NCBI RefSeq assembly: GCF_000600295.1
Contig: NZ_JEMG01000001.1
Coordinates: 3,415,800-3,479,799, forward strand
DNA length: 64,000 nucleotides
DNA from: Hylemonella gracilis str. Niagara R
GTDB taxonomy: Bacteria; Pseudomonadota; Gammaproteobacteria; Burkholderiales; Burkholderiaceae_C
Reading direction: 5' to 3'
In this document: in pieces, positions 56,058-64,000 of the stretch
Position numbering within the stretch: position 1 is the stretch's first letter
Layout: the number at the start of each line of letters is the position of its first letter
Program-made: the position numbers and the translations under genes
Notes under the pieces: model-generated
Seen by the model: the letters and a program-made list of their open reading frames with translations, nothing else
Databases searched by the model: none
What the model was told of the DNA's origin: nothing

Positions 56058-57668
56058 GTGACCCCTCCCGCGCACCATTCCTTCGACGTCCTCATCGTGG
56101 GCAGCGGCCTGGCGGGCCTGTCCGCCGCCCTGCATCTGGCGCCCACGCACCGCGTGGCCGTCATCACCAAACGCGACCTCAGCGACGGTTCCAGCGGCTG
56201 GGCGCAAGGCGGCATCGCCGCCGTGCTGGGTGAAGGCGACACGCTGGAGCAGCATGTGGACGACACCCTGGTCGCCGGCGCGGGCCTGTGCGACCCTGAG
56301 GCCACGCGCTTCGTGGTCGAGCATGCAGCGGAAAACATCCATTGGCTGCAGGAACTGGGCGTGCCCTTCTCCCGCGAGGACGGCCACCTGCACCTCACCC
56401 GCGAAGGCGGCCACAGCGAGCGGCGCATCGTCCACGTCACCGACGCCACCGGCGCGGCCGTGCAGGCCACGCTGCGCACCAAGGTGCGCATGCAGCCCAA
56501 CATCACGCTGTTCGAACACCATGTGCTGGTCGACCTGATCACCAGCGCGAAACTCGGTGGCGACAAGGATACGAATCGCTGCCTGGGCCTGTACGCGCTG
56601 AACGAGGCGACGGACACCGTCGAGAGCTTCGCCGCGCCGCACACCATCCTGGCCACCGGCGGCGCGGGCAAGGTCTACCTCTACACCACCAACCCGGACA
56701 CCTCCACCGGCGACGGCATCGCGGCCGCCTGGCGCGCGGGGTGCCGCGTGGGGAACATGGAGTTCATCCAGTTCCACCCGACCTGCCTCTACCACCCGCA
56801 CGCCAAGAGCTTCCTGATCAGCGAGGCCGTGCGCGGCGAAGGCGCGTTGCTGCGCCTGCCGCCCGACGTCGGCGATGGTTTCGGCGGCAAGCGTTTCATG
56901 CTTGAGCATGACGCGCGCGCTGAGCTGGCCACGCGCGACATCGTGGCGCGCTCCATCGACTACGAGATGAAGAAGCACGGCGTGGACTGCGTCTACCTGG
57001 ACATCACGCACAAGCCCAAGGCCTTTCTGCAGGAGCACTTCCCCAACATCTACGCCCGTTGCCTGGAATTGGGCATCGACATCGCGAAGGACTGGATTCC
57101 TGTCGTGCCCGCCGCGCACTTCACCTGCGGCGGCGTGGTGACCGACCTGGGCGGCCGCACCGACCTGCACGGCCTCTACGCCATCGGCGAGACGGCCTAC
57201 ACCGGCCTGCACGGCGCCAACCGCCTGGCCAGCAACTCGCTGGTGGAATGCATGGTCTACGCGCGCGCCGCAGCCGACGCGATCCGCGGCGACACGGCTC
57301 CGCCACCGCCTGCCCTGCCCGCCTGGGACGACAGCCGCGTCACGGACGCCGACGAGTCGGTGGTGATCTCGCACAACTGGGACGAGCTGCGCCGCTTCAT
57401 GTGGGACTACGTGGGCATCGTGCGCACCAACAAGCGGCTGGAACGCGCCGCGCATCGAATCGACCTGCTGCACTCGGAAATCCAGGAGTTCTATTCCAGT
57501 TTCCATGTCACACGCGACCTGCTCGAACTGCGCAACCTGGTGCAGGTGGCCGAACTGATCGTGCGCAGCGCGCAAGCTCGCCATGAAAGCCGGGGGCTGC
57601 ACTACAGCCGCGACTACCCGAACTTGCTGCCCGAGGCCAAGCCGACCTTCCTCACACCTACCTCCTGA
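56058..57668 (+). CDS. nadB: L-aspartate oxidase
   Basis: Flavoprotein of 536 aa that oxidises aspartate to iminoaspartate, the first step of de novo NAD synthesis. FAD-binding [19 protein letters not shown] at the N-terminus, [16 protein letters not shown], the catalytic region [13 protein letters not shown] and [12 protein letters not shown], then [46 protein letters not shown]. This block separates NadB from succinate dehydrogenase flavoproteins less clearly than the missing SDH partners do. nadA and nadC are not in the window. bioB follows after 17 bases. Confidence 0.95.
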   Translation: MTPPAHHSFDVLIVGSGLAGLSAALHLAPTHRVAVITKRDLSDGSSGWAQGGIAAVLGEGDTLEQHVDDTLVAGAGLCDPEATRFVVEHAAENIHWLQELGVPFSREDGHLHLTREGGHSERRIVHVTDATGAAVQATLRTKVRMQPNITLFEHHVLVDLITSAKLGGDKDTNRCLGLYALNEATDTVESFAAPHTILATGGAGKVYLYTTNPDTSTGDGIAAAWRAGCRVGNMEFIQFHPTCLYHPHAKSFLISEAVRGEGALLRLPPDVGDGFGGKRFMLEHDARAELATRDIVARSIDYEMKKHGVDCVYLDITHKPKAFLQEHFPNIYARCLELGIDIAKDWIPVVPAAHFTCGGVVTDLGGRTDLHGLYAIGETAYTGLHGANRLASNSLVECMVYARAAADAIRGDTAPPPPALPAWDDSRVTDADESVVISHNWDELRRFMWDYVGIVRTNKRLERAAHRIDLLHSEIQEFYSSFHVTRDLLELRNLVQVAELIVRSAQARHESRGLHYSRDYPNLLPEAKPTFLTPTS

Positions 57669-57685
57669 TTCCCCGAGACACCTCC

Positions 57686-58729
57686 ATGAACGCCCCGTCC
57701 ACGACCGAACACGCGGTGGTCACGCAGACCATCACCCTGCACAAGCCGAAAGCTCAGGCGCCAGCGCATCCCAGGGCCGAACGCTGGAGCGTGGACGCCA
57801 TCGAAGCCCTGTTCAATCTGCCGTTTCCCGAACTGCTGCACCGCGCCCAGACCGTGCACCGCGAACACTTCGACCCGACCCAGGTCGAGTACGCCACCCT
57901 GCTCTCGGTCAAGACCGGCGGCTGTCCCGAGGACTGTGGTTATTGCCCGCAATCGGCTTCGTATGAAACCGGCGTGAAGGCCAGCAAGCTGATGGAACTG
58001 CAGGAGGTGCTGTTCGCGGCGCAACGCGCCAAGGACGCGGGCGCGACACGCTTCTGCATGGGCGCGGCCTGGCGCGCGCCCAAGGACCGCGACGTGGAAA
58101 AAATCGCTGAGTTGGTGCGTGGCGTCAAAGACCTGGGCCTGGAGACCTGCGCTACCCTGGGCATGCTGGACGAGGGCCACGCCGAGCAGCTGCGCGACGC
58201 CGGTCTGGACTACTACAACCACAACCTGGACACCGCGCCCGATTTCTACGGCGACATCATCAGCACGCGCGACTACCAGGATCGCCTGGACACCTTGGCC
58301 CGCGTGCGGCAGGCCGGCGTCAAGATCTGCTCGGGCGGCATCGTGGGCATGGGCGAAACCGTGCGGCACCGCGCCGGGCTGATCGCCGAGCTGGCCAACC
58401 TGGACCCTTACCCCGAATCCGTGCCGATCAACAACCTCGTGCGCGTCGAAGGCACGCCCCTGGCCGACCAGGCCCCGTTGGACCCCTTTGAATTCGTGCG
58501 CACCATCGCCGTGGCCCGCATCACCATGCCCCGGGCGCGCGTGCGCCTGTCGGCCGGCCGCCAGCAGATGGGCGACGGCATCCAGGCCCTGTGCTTCCTG
58601 GCGGGCGCCAACTCCATCTTCTACGGCGACAAGCTGCTGGTCACCGGCAACCCGGACACCGATGCCGACCTGCAGCTGCTGCAACGCCTGGGCATGCGCG
58701 CGGCGCAGCACCCCCTGGGCAAGACCTGA
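57686..58729 (+). CDS. bioB: Biotin synthase
   Basis: Radical-SAM enzyme (347 aa) that inserts sulfur into dethiobiotin. The SAM cluster motif is [11 protein letters not shown] (CxxxCxxC) in [21 protein letters not shown]. Other conserved stretches: [64 protein letters not shown], and the [2Fe-2S]-ligand Arg region [13 protein letters not shown]. The 17-base gap to nadB suggests cotranscription. It supplies the cofactor for AccB encoded at 30363. Confidence 0.96.
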   Translation: MNAPSTTEHAVVTQTITLHKPKAQAPAHPRAERWSVDAIEALFNLPFPELLHRAQTVHREHFDPTQVEYATLLSVKTGGCPEDCGYCPQSASYETGVKASKLMELQEVLFAAQRAKDAGATRFCMGAAWRAPKDRDVEKIAELVRGVKDLGLETCATLGMLDEGHAEQLRDAGLDYYNHNLDTAPDFYGDIISTRDYQDRLDTLARVRQAGVKICSGGIVGMGETVRHRAGLIAELANLDPYPESVPINNLVRVEGTPLADQAPLDPFEFVRTIAVARITMPRARVRLSAGRQQMGDGIQALCFLAGANSIFYGDKLLVTGNPDTDADLQLLQRLGMRAAQHPLGKT

Positions 58730-58813
58730 GGAAAACCCGGCGCGCGCAACGGGGCTCACCCCCGCGCGCCGATTGCGCTACATTCGCGCCTCACGCCTTT
58801 CCCGGAGACATCT

Positions 58814-59728
58814 GTGAACCCCACAGCCTCGACGAACAACAGTGGCGCATCGCCCACCACCGCCACCGGCGGCGCATCCCCCTACGGCACCCTGCCACCC
58901 GCCAGCGCGCCCGCCACCCGCAAACCGGTCAGCCTGCCGCGCCTGCACGAGATGCACGCGCGCGGCGAGAAGATCACCATGCTCACGGCCTACGACGCCA
59001 CCTTCGCCGCCACGGCGGACGCGGCGGGCGTGGAATGCGTGCTGATCGGCGATTCGCTGGGCATGGTCTGCCAGGGCCTGTCGAGCACCGTGGGCGTGAC
59101 GCTGGACACCATGCGTTACCACGTCGAGAGCGTGACACGCGGCATCCGCCGTGTGCAGGGCACGGCCTGGGTCATCGGCGACCTGCCCTTCGGCACCTAC
59201 CATGAGTCGAAGGAACAGGCCCTGCGCAGCGCGACCGTGCTGATGCAGGCCGGGGCCCACATGGTCAAGCTCGAAGGCGGCGGCTGGACGACGGAGACCA
59301 CGCGCTTCCTGGTCGAGCGAGGCATCCCCGTCTGCGCCCACCTGGGCCTCACGCCGCAGACCGTGCACGCGCTGGGCGGCTACCGCGTGCAAGGCCGGGG
59401 CGAGGCGGGCGAGACACTCAAGCGCCACGCACTGGAACTGCAGGACGCCGGCGCGGCCCTGCTGGTGCTGGAGATGACACCCGCGGCCCTGTCGGCCGAG
59501 ATCACCGCCGCCCTGCCGCGCTGCGCCACCATCGGCATCGGCGCGGGCGTGGACTGCGCGGGCCAAGTGCTGGTGCTGCACGACATGCTGGGCATGAACC
59601 TGGGCAAGATGCCCAAGTTCGTCCACAACTTCATGGCCGACGCCGGCAGCGTGCGCGGAGCGATGGAGGCCTACGTCAAGGCGGTGAAGGAAGGCAGCTT
59701 CCCGGTCAACGAACAACACGCCTGGTGA
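58814..59728 (+). CDS. panB: Ketopantoate hydroxymethyltransferase
   Basis: First pantothenate-pathway enzyme (304 aa), making ketopantoate from alpha-ketoisovalerate and methylene-THF. [35 protein letters not shown], the metal and substrate region [16 protein letters not shown], and [26 protein letters not shown] are typical. The first ~40 residues are a low-complexity Ser/Thr/Pro/Ala extension after the GTG start (58814); true initiation might be later. Followed by a repeat-rich gap and panC. Confidence 0.93.
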   Translation: MNPTASTNNSGASPTTATGGASPYGTLPPASAPATRKPVSLPRLHEMHARGEKITMLTAYDATFAATADAAGVECVLIGDSLGMVCQGLSSTVGVTLDTMRYHVESVTRGIRRVQGTAWVIGDLPFGTYHESKEQALRSATVLMQAGAHMVKLEGGGWTTETTRFLVERGIPVCAHLGLTPQTVHALGGYRVQGRGEAGETLKRHALELQDAGAALLVLEMTPAALSAEITAALPRCATIGIGAGVDCAGQVLVLHDMLGMNLGKMPKFVHNFMADAGSVRGAMEAYVKAVKEGSFPVNEQHAW

Positions 59729-59743
59729 CATGACTCCCCCCCG

Positions 59744-59807
59744 AAGCGCCTGCGGCGCCTCCCCCTCAAGGGGGCGACACCAGTGGCCCGGCAAAGCCGG
59801 TTCCACG
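59744..59807 (-). repeat. REP-like composite repeat between panB and panC
   Basis: Contains three small symmetric units: GCGCCTGCGGCGC, CCCCCTCAAGGGGG, and the 25-base element shared (inverted) with 28908-28932. It interrupts what is otherwise a panB-panC operon. Resembles dispersed intergenic palindromes of Comamonadaceae genomes. Confidence 0.6.
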
Positions 59808-59822
59808 GTGCCCCCCGCTTAG

Positions 59823-60694
<872 letters not shown>

Positions 60695-60702
60695 GCGGTG
60701 AA

Positions 60703-60907
60703 GACTAACAATTGCCGCAGGCTTGTTAGTCGTAGCCACAACGGCATTTAATAAGTCGTAGGCTAACAACTGCCCGTAGGGCTTGTTATGCCGTAGACAC
60801 AACCGCGCCACAGTGAAGACTAACAACTCCCGCAGGCTTGTTAGTCGTAACCACAATAGATTCGATCACGTCGCAGGCTAACAATTGCCCGCAGGGCTTG
60901 TTATGCC
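60703..60907 (+). repeat. Array of four hairpin repeats, period 57-58 bases
   Basis: Four related stem-loops: 60703-60731, 60761-60792, 60818-60846 and 60876-60907, starting 58, 57 and 58 bases apart. Units 1 and 3 have the stem GACTAACAA/TTGTTAGTC; units 2 and 4 have GGCTAACAA/TTGTTAtGCC. All carry a CCGCAGG or CCCGTAGGG loop and are followed by CGTAGCCACAA-like sequence. Alternate units are most alike, so a 115-base pair of units was itself duplicated. The remaining ~120 bases to the next gene carry a short repeat AGACTGACGAC, twice. Confidence 0.85.
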
Positions 60908-61028
60908 GAAGTCACAAGCCCACCAAGGTCGAGACTGACGACAGCCGCAGACTGACGACGGCCCGAGACCGGCGTTCGCGCGCCATGCATGTTCCCAGAA
61001 GCAGAAGAAACGCACACCAGGAGACCCC

Positions 61029-61841
61029 ATGCAGCTTGAAACCCTCGCCGTCTCGCTCGACGCCCACATCGCCACCGTGCGCCTGAACCGCCCGGACAAG
61101 GCCAACGCCATGAACGCCACCATGTGGCAGGACATCTGCCAAGCCTTCGAGTGGGTGGACCGCACGCCCGAGGCGCGCGTGGCCGTGCTGCAGGGCGAGG
61201 GCAAGCTGTTCTGCGCGGGCATCGACCTGCAGATGATGATGGAGATCGCACCGCAAATCCACAATGACTGCGACGGCCGTTCGCGCGAAGCACTGCGCCG
61301 CCTGATCCTGGACCTGCAGGACACGCTGAGCAGCCTGGAGCGCTGCCGCAAGCCGGTGCTGGCCGCCATCCACGGCGGCTGCATTGGCGGCGGCATCGAC
61401 CTGGTCACCTGCGCCGACATGCGTTACTGCAGCGCGGACGCCTACTTCAGCATCAAGGAAATCGACATCGGCATGACGGCCGACGTGGGCACGCTGCAGC
61501 GCCTGCCCAAGTTAGTGGGCGAGGGCATCACCCGCGAACTGGCCTACACCGGCCGCCGATTCGAGGCGGAGGAAGCGCGCCAGATGGGCCTGGTGAACCG
61601 CGTGTTCGAGAGCCGCGAGGCCTTGTACGCTGGCGTGCACGAGATCGCCGCTACCATCGTCGCCAAGTCTCCGCTGGCCATCCGCGGCACCAAGGAGATG
61701 ATCAGCTACGCCCGCGACCACAGCGTGGCCGACAGCCTGAACTACGTCGCCACCTGGAACGCCGCCATGCTCATGAGCCAGGATTTGACCGAGGCGATGA
61801 CGGCCAACATGGCGAAGCGGGCCGCAGTGTTCAAGGAATGA
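61029..61841 (+). CDS. Enoyl-CoA hydratase/isomerase family, dienoyl-CoA-isomerase-like
   Basis: Crotonase-fold protein of 270 aa. Oxyanion-hole motifs AVLQGEGKLFCAGIDLQMM and AAIHGGCIGGGIDLVTCADMRYCSADAYFSIKEIDIGMTADVGTLQRLP. The last segment closely follows delta3,5-delta2,4-dienoyl-CoA isomerase (ECH1), where the Glu of KE-D/I-D and the Asp of ADVGTLQRLP are catalytic. So that activity, needed for unsaturated fatty-acid beta-oxidation, is the best guess. Not next to other beta-oxidation genes. Its 3' end overlaps the convergent SnoaL-like gene by 11 bases. Confidence 0.88.
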   Translation: MQLETLAVSLDAHIATVRLNRPDKANAMNATMWQDICQAFEWVDRTPEARVAVLQGEGKLFCAGIDLQMMMEIAPQIHNDCDGRSREALRRLILDLQDTLSSLERCRKPVLAAIHGGCIGGGIDLVTCADMRYCSADAYFSIKEIDIGMTADVGTLQRLPKLVGEGITRELAYTGRRFEAEEARQMGLVNRVFESREALYAGVHEIAATIVAKSPLAIRGTKEMISYARDHSVADSLNYVATWNAAMLMSQDLTEAMTANMAKRAAVFKE

Positions 61842-62220
61842 TCTGCTGCAACAGCCCCAGGCGATCGACCTGGATCCAGGCCCGCCAGATCTTGCCGTCC
61901 TTGAACTGGTAGATCACATTGGCGGTCTGCGTCACACGGCGGCCCGTGGCGGCATGGCCCTGGAACGGCCCCGCATGGATCGCCTCGAAGCGCCAGCGCA
62001 CGGCCACCCGGTCGCCCGCACCGAACAGGTCCTCGATCTCGAAACGCACATCCGGAAATCCGGCACGTAAGGCTTCCACACCTTGCGCAAACGCGGCCAA
62101 GCCCTTGTCGCCTGGGCTGGCCACGAAATCTGGCGCGCACAGGCGATCCAGCAATTCCAGGCGACCTTGATTGAAGCCTTCTTTGTACAGTTGGCGGATG
62201 ACAGCTTGATGGTCCGACAT
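61831..62220 (-). CDS. SnoaL-like/NTF2-fold protein
   Basis: Small alpha+beta-barrel protein of 129 aa: MSDHQAVIRQLYKEGFNQGRLELLDRLCAPDFVASP, ALRAGFPDVRFEIEDLFGAGDRVAVRWRFEA and HAATGRRVTQTANVIYQFKDGKIWRAWIQVDRLGLLQQI. This fits the SnoaL-type polyketide-cyclase-like (ester cyclase) family. Its real activity is unknown. It diverges from soxR across a 67-base region with a sox-box-like palindrome, so it may be a SoxR target. The ATG at 62220 is chosen among three close in-frame ATGs. Confidence 0.82.
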   Translation of the reverse strand: MSDHQAVIRQLYKEGFNQGRLELLDRLCAPDFVASPGDKGLAAFAQGVEALRAGFPDVRFEIEDLFGAGDRVAVRWRFEAIHAGPFQGHAATGRRVTQTANVIYQFKDGKIWRAWIQVDRLGLLQQIIP

Positions 62221-62258
62221 GTGCATTCCTTGCAATAGTGAGGCATGGCAGGTTAAAA

Positions 62259-62276
62259 CCTCAACTTAACTTCATG
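62259..62276. promoter_or_regulatory. SoxR-box-like operator
   Basis: CCTCAACTTAACTTCATG, a match at 14 of 18 positions to the SoxR operator CCTCAAGTTAACTTGAGG (left half nearly perfect). It lies 11 bases before the soxR start and between the divergent SnoaL-like gene and soxR. Confidence 0.7.
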
Positions 62277-62287
62277 TCAAGGACTTC

Positions 62288-62749
62288 ATGCCCAAACTCG
62301 ACCCGGCCGACATCGGCCGCCCCCTCTCCGTCGGTGAAGTGGCGCAACGCGCGGGTGTCGCGGTCTCGGCCCTGCACTTCTATGAGGCACGCGGCCTGAT
62401 CCACAGCGTACGCAACGAGGGCAATCAGCGCCGGTATGCGCGCGACGTGCTGCGTCGTGTGGCGGTCATCAAGGTGGCGCAACGCATCGGCATTTCCCTG
62501 GAGGAGATTGGCGCGGCGCTCGCTTCCCTGCCTGAAGGCCGCACGCCGAACGCGCAGGACTGGGCGCGGCTGTCGAAAGGCTGGCAAACGGAGCTGGACG
62601 CACGCATCGCCAACCTCCAGGCGCTGCGCGATCAACTGGGCGACTGCATCGGCTGCGGCTGCCTGTCCCTGGGCGCCTGCAAGCTGCGCAATCCCCTCGA
62701 TACGCTCTCCGAGGAAGGCCCGGGGCCGCGACGGATCGTCACGGAATGA
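62288..62749 (+). CDS. soxR: Redox-sensing MerR-family activator SoxR
   Basis: Transcription factor of 153 aa with a MerR-type DNA-binding domain ([38 protein letters not shown]). A dimerisation helix follows, then the [2Fe-2S] ligands in [12 protein letters not shown] (C-x2-C-x-C-x5-C), which are diagnostic for SoxR. It responds to redox-cycling compounds by distorting promoter DNA. No soxS is expected in this group; SoxR usually controls a few exporters and enzymes directly. The MFS transporter downstream (97-base gap) and the divergent SnoaL-like gene are candidate targets. Confidence 0.94.
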   Translation: MPKLDPADIGRPLSVGEVAQRAGVAVSALHFYEARGLIHSVRNEGNQRRYARDVLRRVAVIKVAQRIGISLEEIGAALASLPEGRTPNAQDWARLSKGWQTELDARIANLQALRDQLGDCIGCGCLSLGACKLRNPLDTLSEEGPGPRRIVTE

Positions 62750-62845
62750 ATGTCGCGGGCACGGCCCTGCTTTCGATGCCCTAGGATGGAGCAGGTCAGA
62801 GGGCGTGATGTCCCTGCTCGCCCCTGACCTGAAAAGCTCACGCCC

Positions 62846-64000
62846 ATGCAGACCCCGCAACCCAACACGCCGGACTTCGTCCTGCGCCATCCCATCCTGA
62901 CCGCCCTGGCCCTGTCCCTGGGCACGGCCATCGCGTTGGGCGTGGCACGCTTTTCCTACGCCTTGCTGCTGACGCCGATGCGCGAGGACCTGGCCTGGTC
63001 CTACCTGGTCGCGGGCGGCATGAACACGGGCAATGCCCTGGGTTACCTGCTGGGTGCGTTGATGACGCCACTGCTGATGCGCCGCCACCCGGCGCACCAT
63101 GTGTTGGTCGCGGGTGCCTTCGGTACCGCGCTGCTGACCTTCGTGCCGGGGTTTGTCACGGACACGAGCACGCAACTGGCCTTGCGCGTCATCACGGGCA
63201 TCACCAGCGCGCTCCTCTTCGTGGCCGGCGGCCTGCTCGTGAGTCGCCTTGCGGCCCAGCACGCGCAACGCGCCGGCTTGTTGCTGGGGCTGTATTACGG
63301 TGGCACGGGCCTCGGCATCGTGGCGGCATCGCTGCTGATCCCGCCCGTGCTTCAAGCCGCCGCCCACCACGGCGCACCACACCCCTGGCAATGGGCTTGG
63401 CTGCTGTTGGGCACGCTGGCGCTGCTGGCCAGCGTGTTGATGACACTGCCAGCGCGGCTGATTCCCACGCCAGCGGCGCAGGCCTCGGCGGGGGGTGGTT
63501 TCAAGGCGCGCCACCTGAAGTTCGGCCTGCTGGGCTACCTGATGTTCGGCCTGGGTTACATCGGCTACATGACCTTCGTCATTGCGCTGCTGAAGGAAGC
63601 CGGCATGGCGCCGCAACGCATCACCCTGTTCTTCACCTTGCTGGGCGTGGCGACCTTCGTTTCTTCACGCCTCTGGGCGCGCATGCTGGATCGATTTCGC
63701 GGCGGGCAGTCGCTGGCGATCCTGAACGCGCTGCTCTGCCTGGCCACGCTGCTGCCGGCCTGGACGACCGAGCCGCTGCTCGTGTTCGCCTCGGGCATCC
63801 TGTTCGGTGCCTGCTTCCTTTCGGCCGTGGCGTCGACCACGGCCATGGTGCGCCACAACCTGCCGCCCGCGCATTGGTCGGCCGGCATCAGCGCCTTCAC
63901 CATCGTCTTCGCGGCAGGCCAGATCGTCGGGCCGACCATCGTCGGCTGGATCGCCGACGGCACCGGCGGCCTGCAGCGCGGGCTGGTGTTCTCGGCGCTG
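62846..64000 (+). CDS. MFS transporter, YbfB/YjiJ family (cut by window end)
   Basis: The first 385 codons of a major-facilitator membrane protein; the frame is still open at the right edge. MQTPQPNTPDFVLRHPILTALALSLGTAIALGVARFSYALLLTPMREDLAW and MNTGNALGYLLGAL are typical of the YbfB/YjiJ branch. At least ten hydrophobic segments are visible. Substrate unknown. Position right after soxR suggests it might export redox-active compounds, an inference from context only. Confidence 0.87.
   Translation, partial: MQTPQPNTPDFVLRHPILTALALSLGTAIALGVARFSYALLLTPMREDLAWSYLVAGGMNTGNALGYLLGALMTPLLMRRHPAHHVLVAGAFGTALLTFVPGFVTDTSTQLALRVITGITSALLFVAGGLLVSRLAAQHAQRAGLLLGLYYGGTGLGIVAASLLIPPVLQAAAHHGAPHPWQWAWLLLGTLALLASVLMTLPARLIPTPAAQASAGGGFKARHLKFGLLGYLMFGLGYIGYMTFVIALLKEAGMAPQRITLFFTLLGVATFVSSRLWARMLDRFRGGQSLAILNALLCLATLLPAWTTEPLLVFASGILFGACFLSAVASTTAMVRHNLPPAHWSAGISAFTIVFAAGQIVGPTIVGWIADGTGGLQRGLVFSAL

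Noticed and set aside
60703-60907. The spaced hairpin array as a CRISPR
   Set aside because: The stretches between stems are themselves related from unit to unit, so there are no unique spacers. Only four units exist and no cas gene is present.

Overview
The window is a dense, high-GC stretch of a betaproteobacterial chromosome, most likely order Burkholderiales and Comamonadaceae-like. This is inferred from the gene content: Entner-Doudoroff edd-eda, a lysine/alanine-rich histone H1-like protein, DUF3426 and DUF3460 proteins typical of that order, mpl, tldD, and a NrdA with two ATP-cone-like regions. No rRNA, tRNA, transposase, integrase or CRISPR array was seen. Both ends cut genes: edd at the left and an MFS transporter at the right.

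Layout. 1-1605: edd (3' part) and eda. 1634-14372: a GlrK-QseG-GlrR envelope-sensing two-component locus split by a lower-GC, oppositely transcribed six-gene cassette (4130-11922). The cassette encodes a SUMF1-fold secreted protein, a large lipoprotein, a membrane-anchored family-5 solute-binding protein, two ABC permeases and a double ATPase. The lipoprotein gene qseG is present on both sides, and a decayed 3' piece of glrK lies at the right edge. 14333-16644: two GlrR-type palindromes, two IHF-like sites and a near-perfect sigma-54 promoter lead into opgH (periplasmic glucan synthesis). 16698-19852: ffh, diverging from ypjD, a PP0621-family gene and ampD. 19853-24630: nrdA and nrdB with NrdR boxes and a DnaA-like box. 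24833-25705: histone-like gene and a DUF167 gene. 25794-34540, minus strand: a flagellar-rod-like orphan, a PAQR protein, an SMP-30-like protein, an uncharacterised gene, tlpA, accB, accC, prmA, DUF3426 and a PfkB kinase.

34644-49564: mpl (with a 68-bp tandem duplication at its 3' end), aroG preceded by a leader-peptide attenuator, tldD, rodA, yqiA, a truncated globin, an FtsX-type permease, a LysR regulator, mrp, a patatin and a chemoreceptor. 49703-64000: metG, DUF1275, a SulP transporter, DUF3460, scpA, nadB, bioB, panB, panC, a four-hairpin tandem array, a dienoyl-CoA-isomerase-like gene, a SnoaL-like gene facing soxR across a sox box, and an MFS transporter.

The strongest leads are: (1) the cassette that splits the glr locus, together with the partial duplication; (2) the GlrR/sigma-54 control region that points this system at opgH; (3) an attenuator with eight consecutive aromatic codons before the DAHP synthase gene; (4) the regular 57-58-bp hairpin array after panC. 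Cofactor and central metabolism genes (NAD, biotin, pantothenate, acetyl-CoA carboxylase, deoxyribonucleotides) fill most of the rest.
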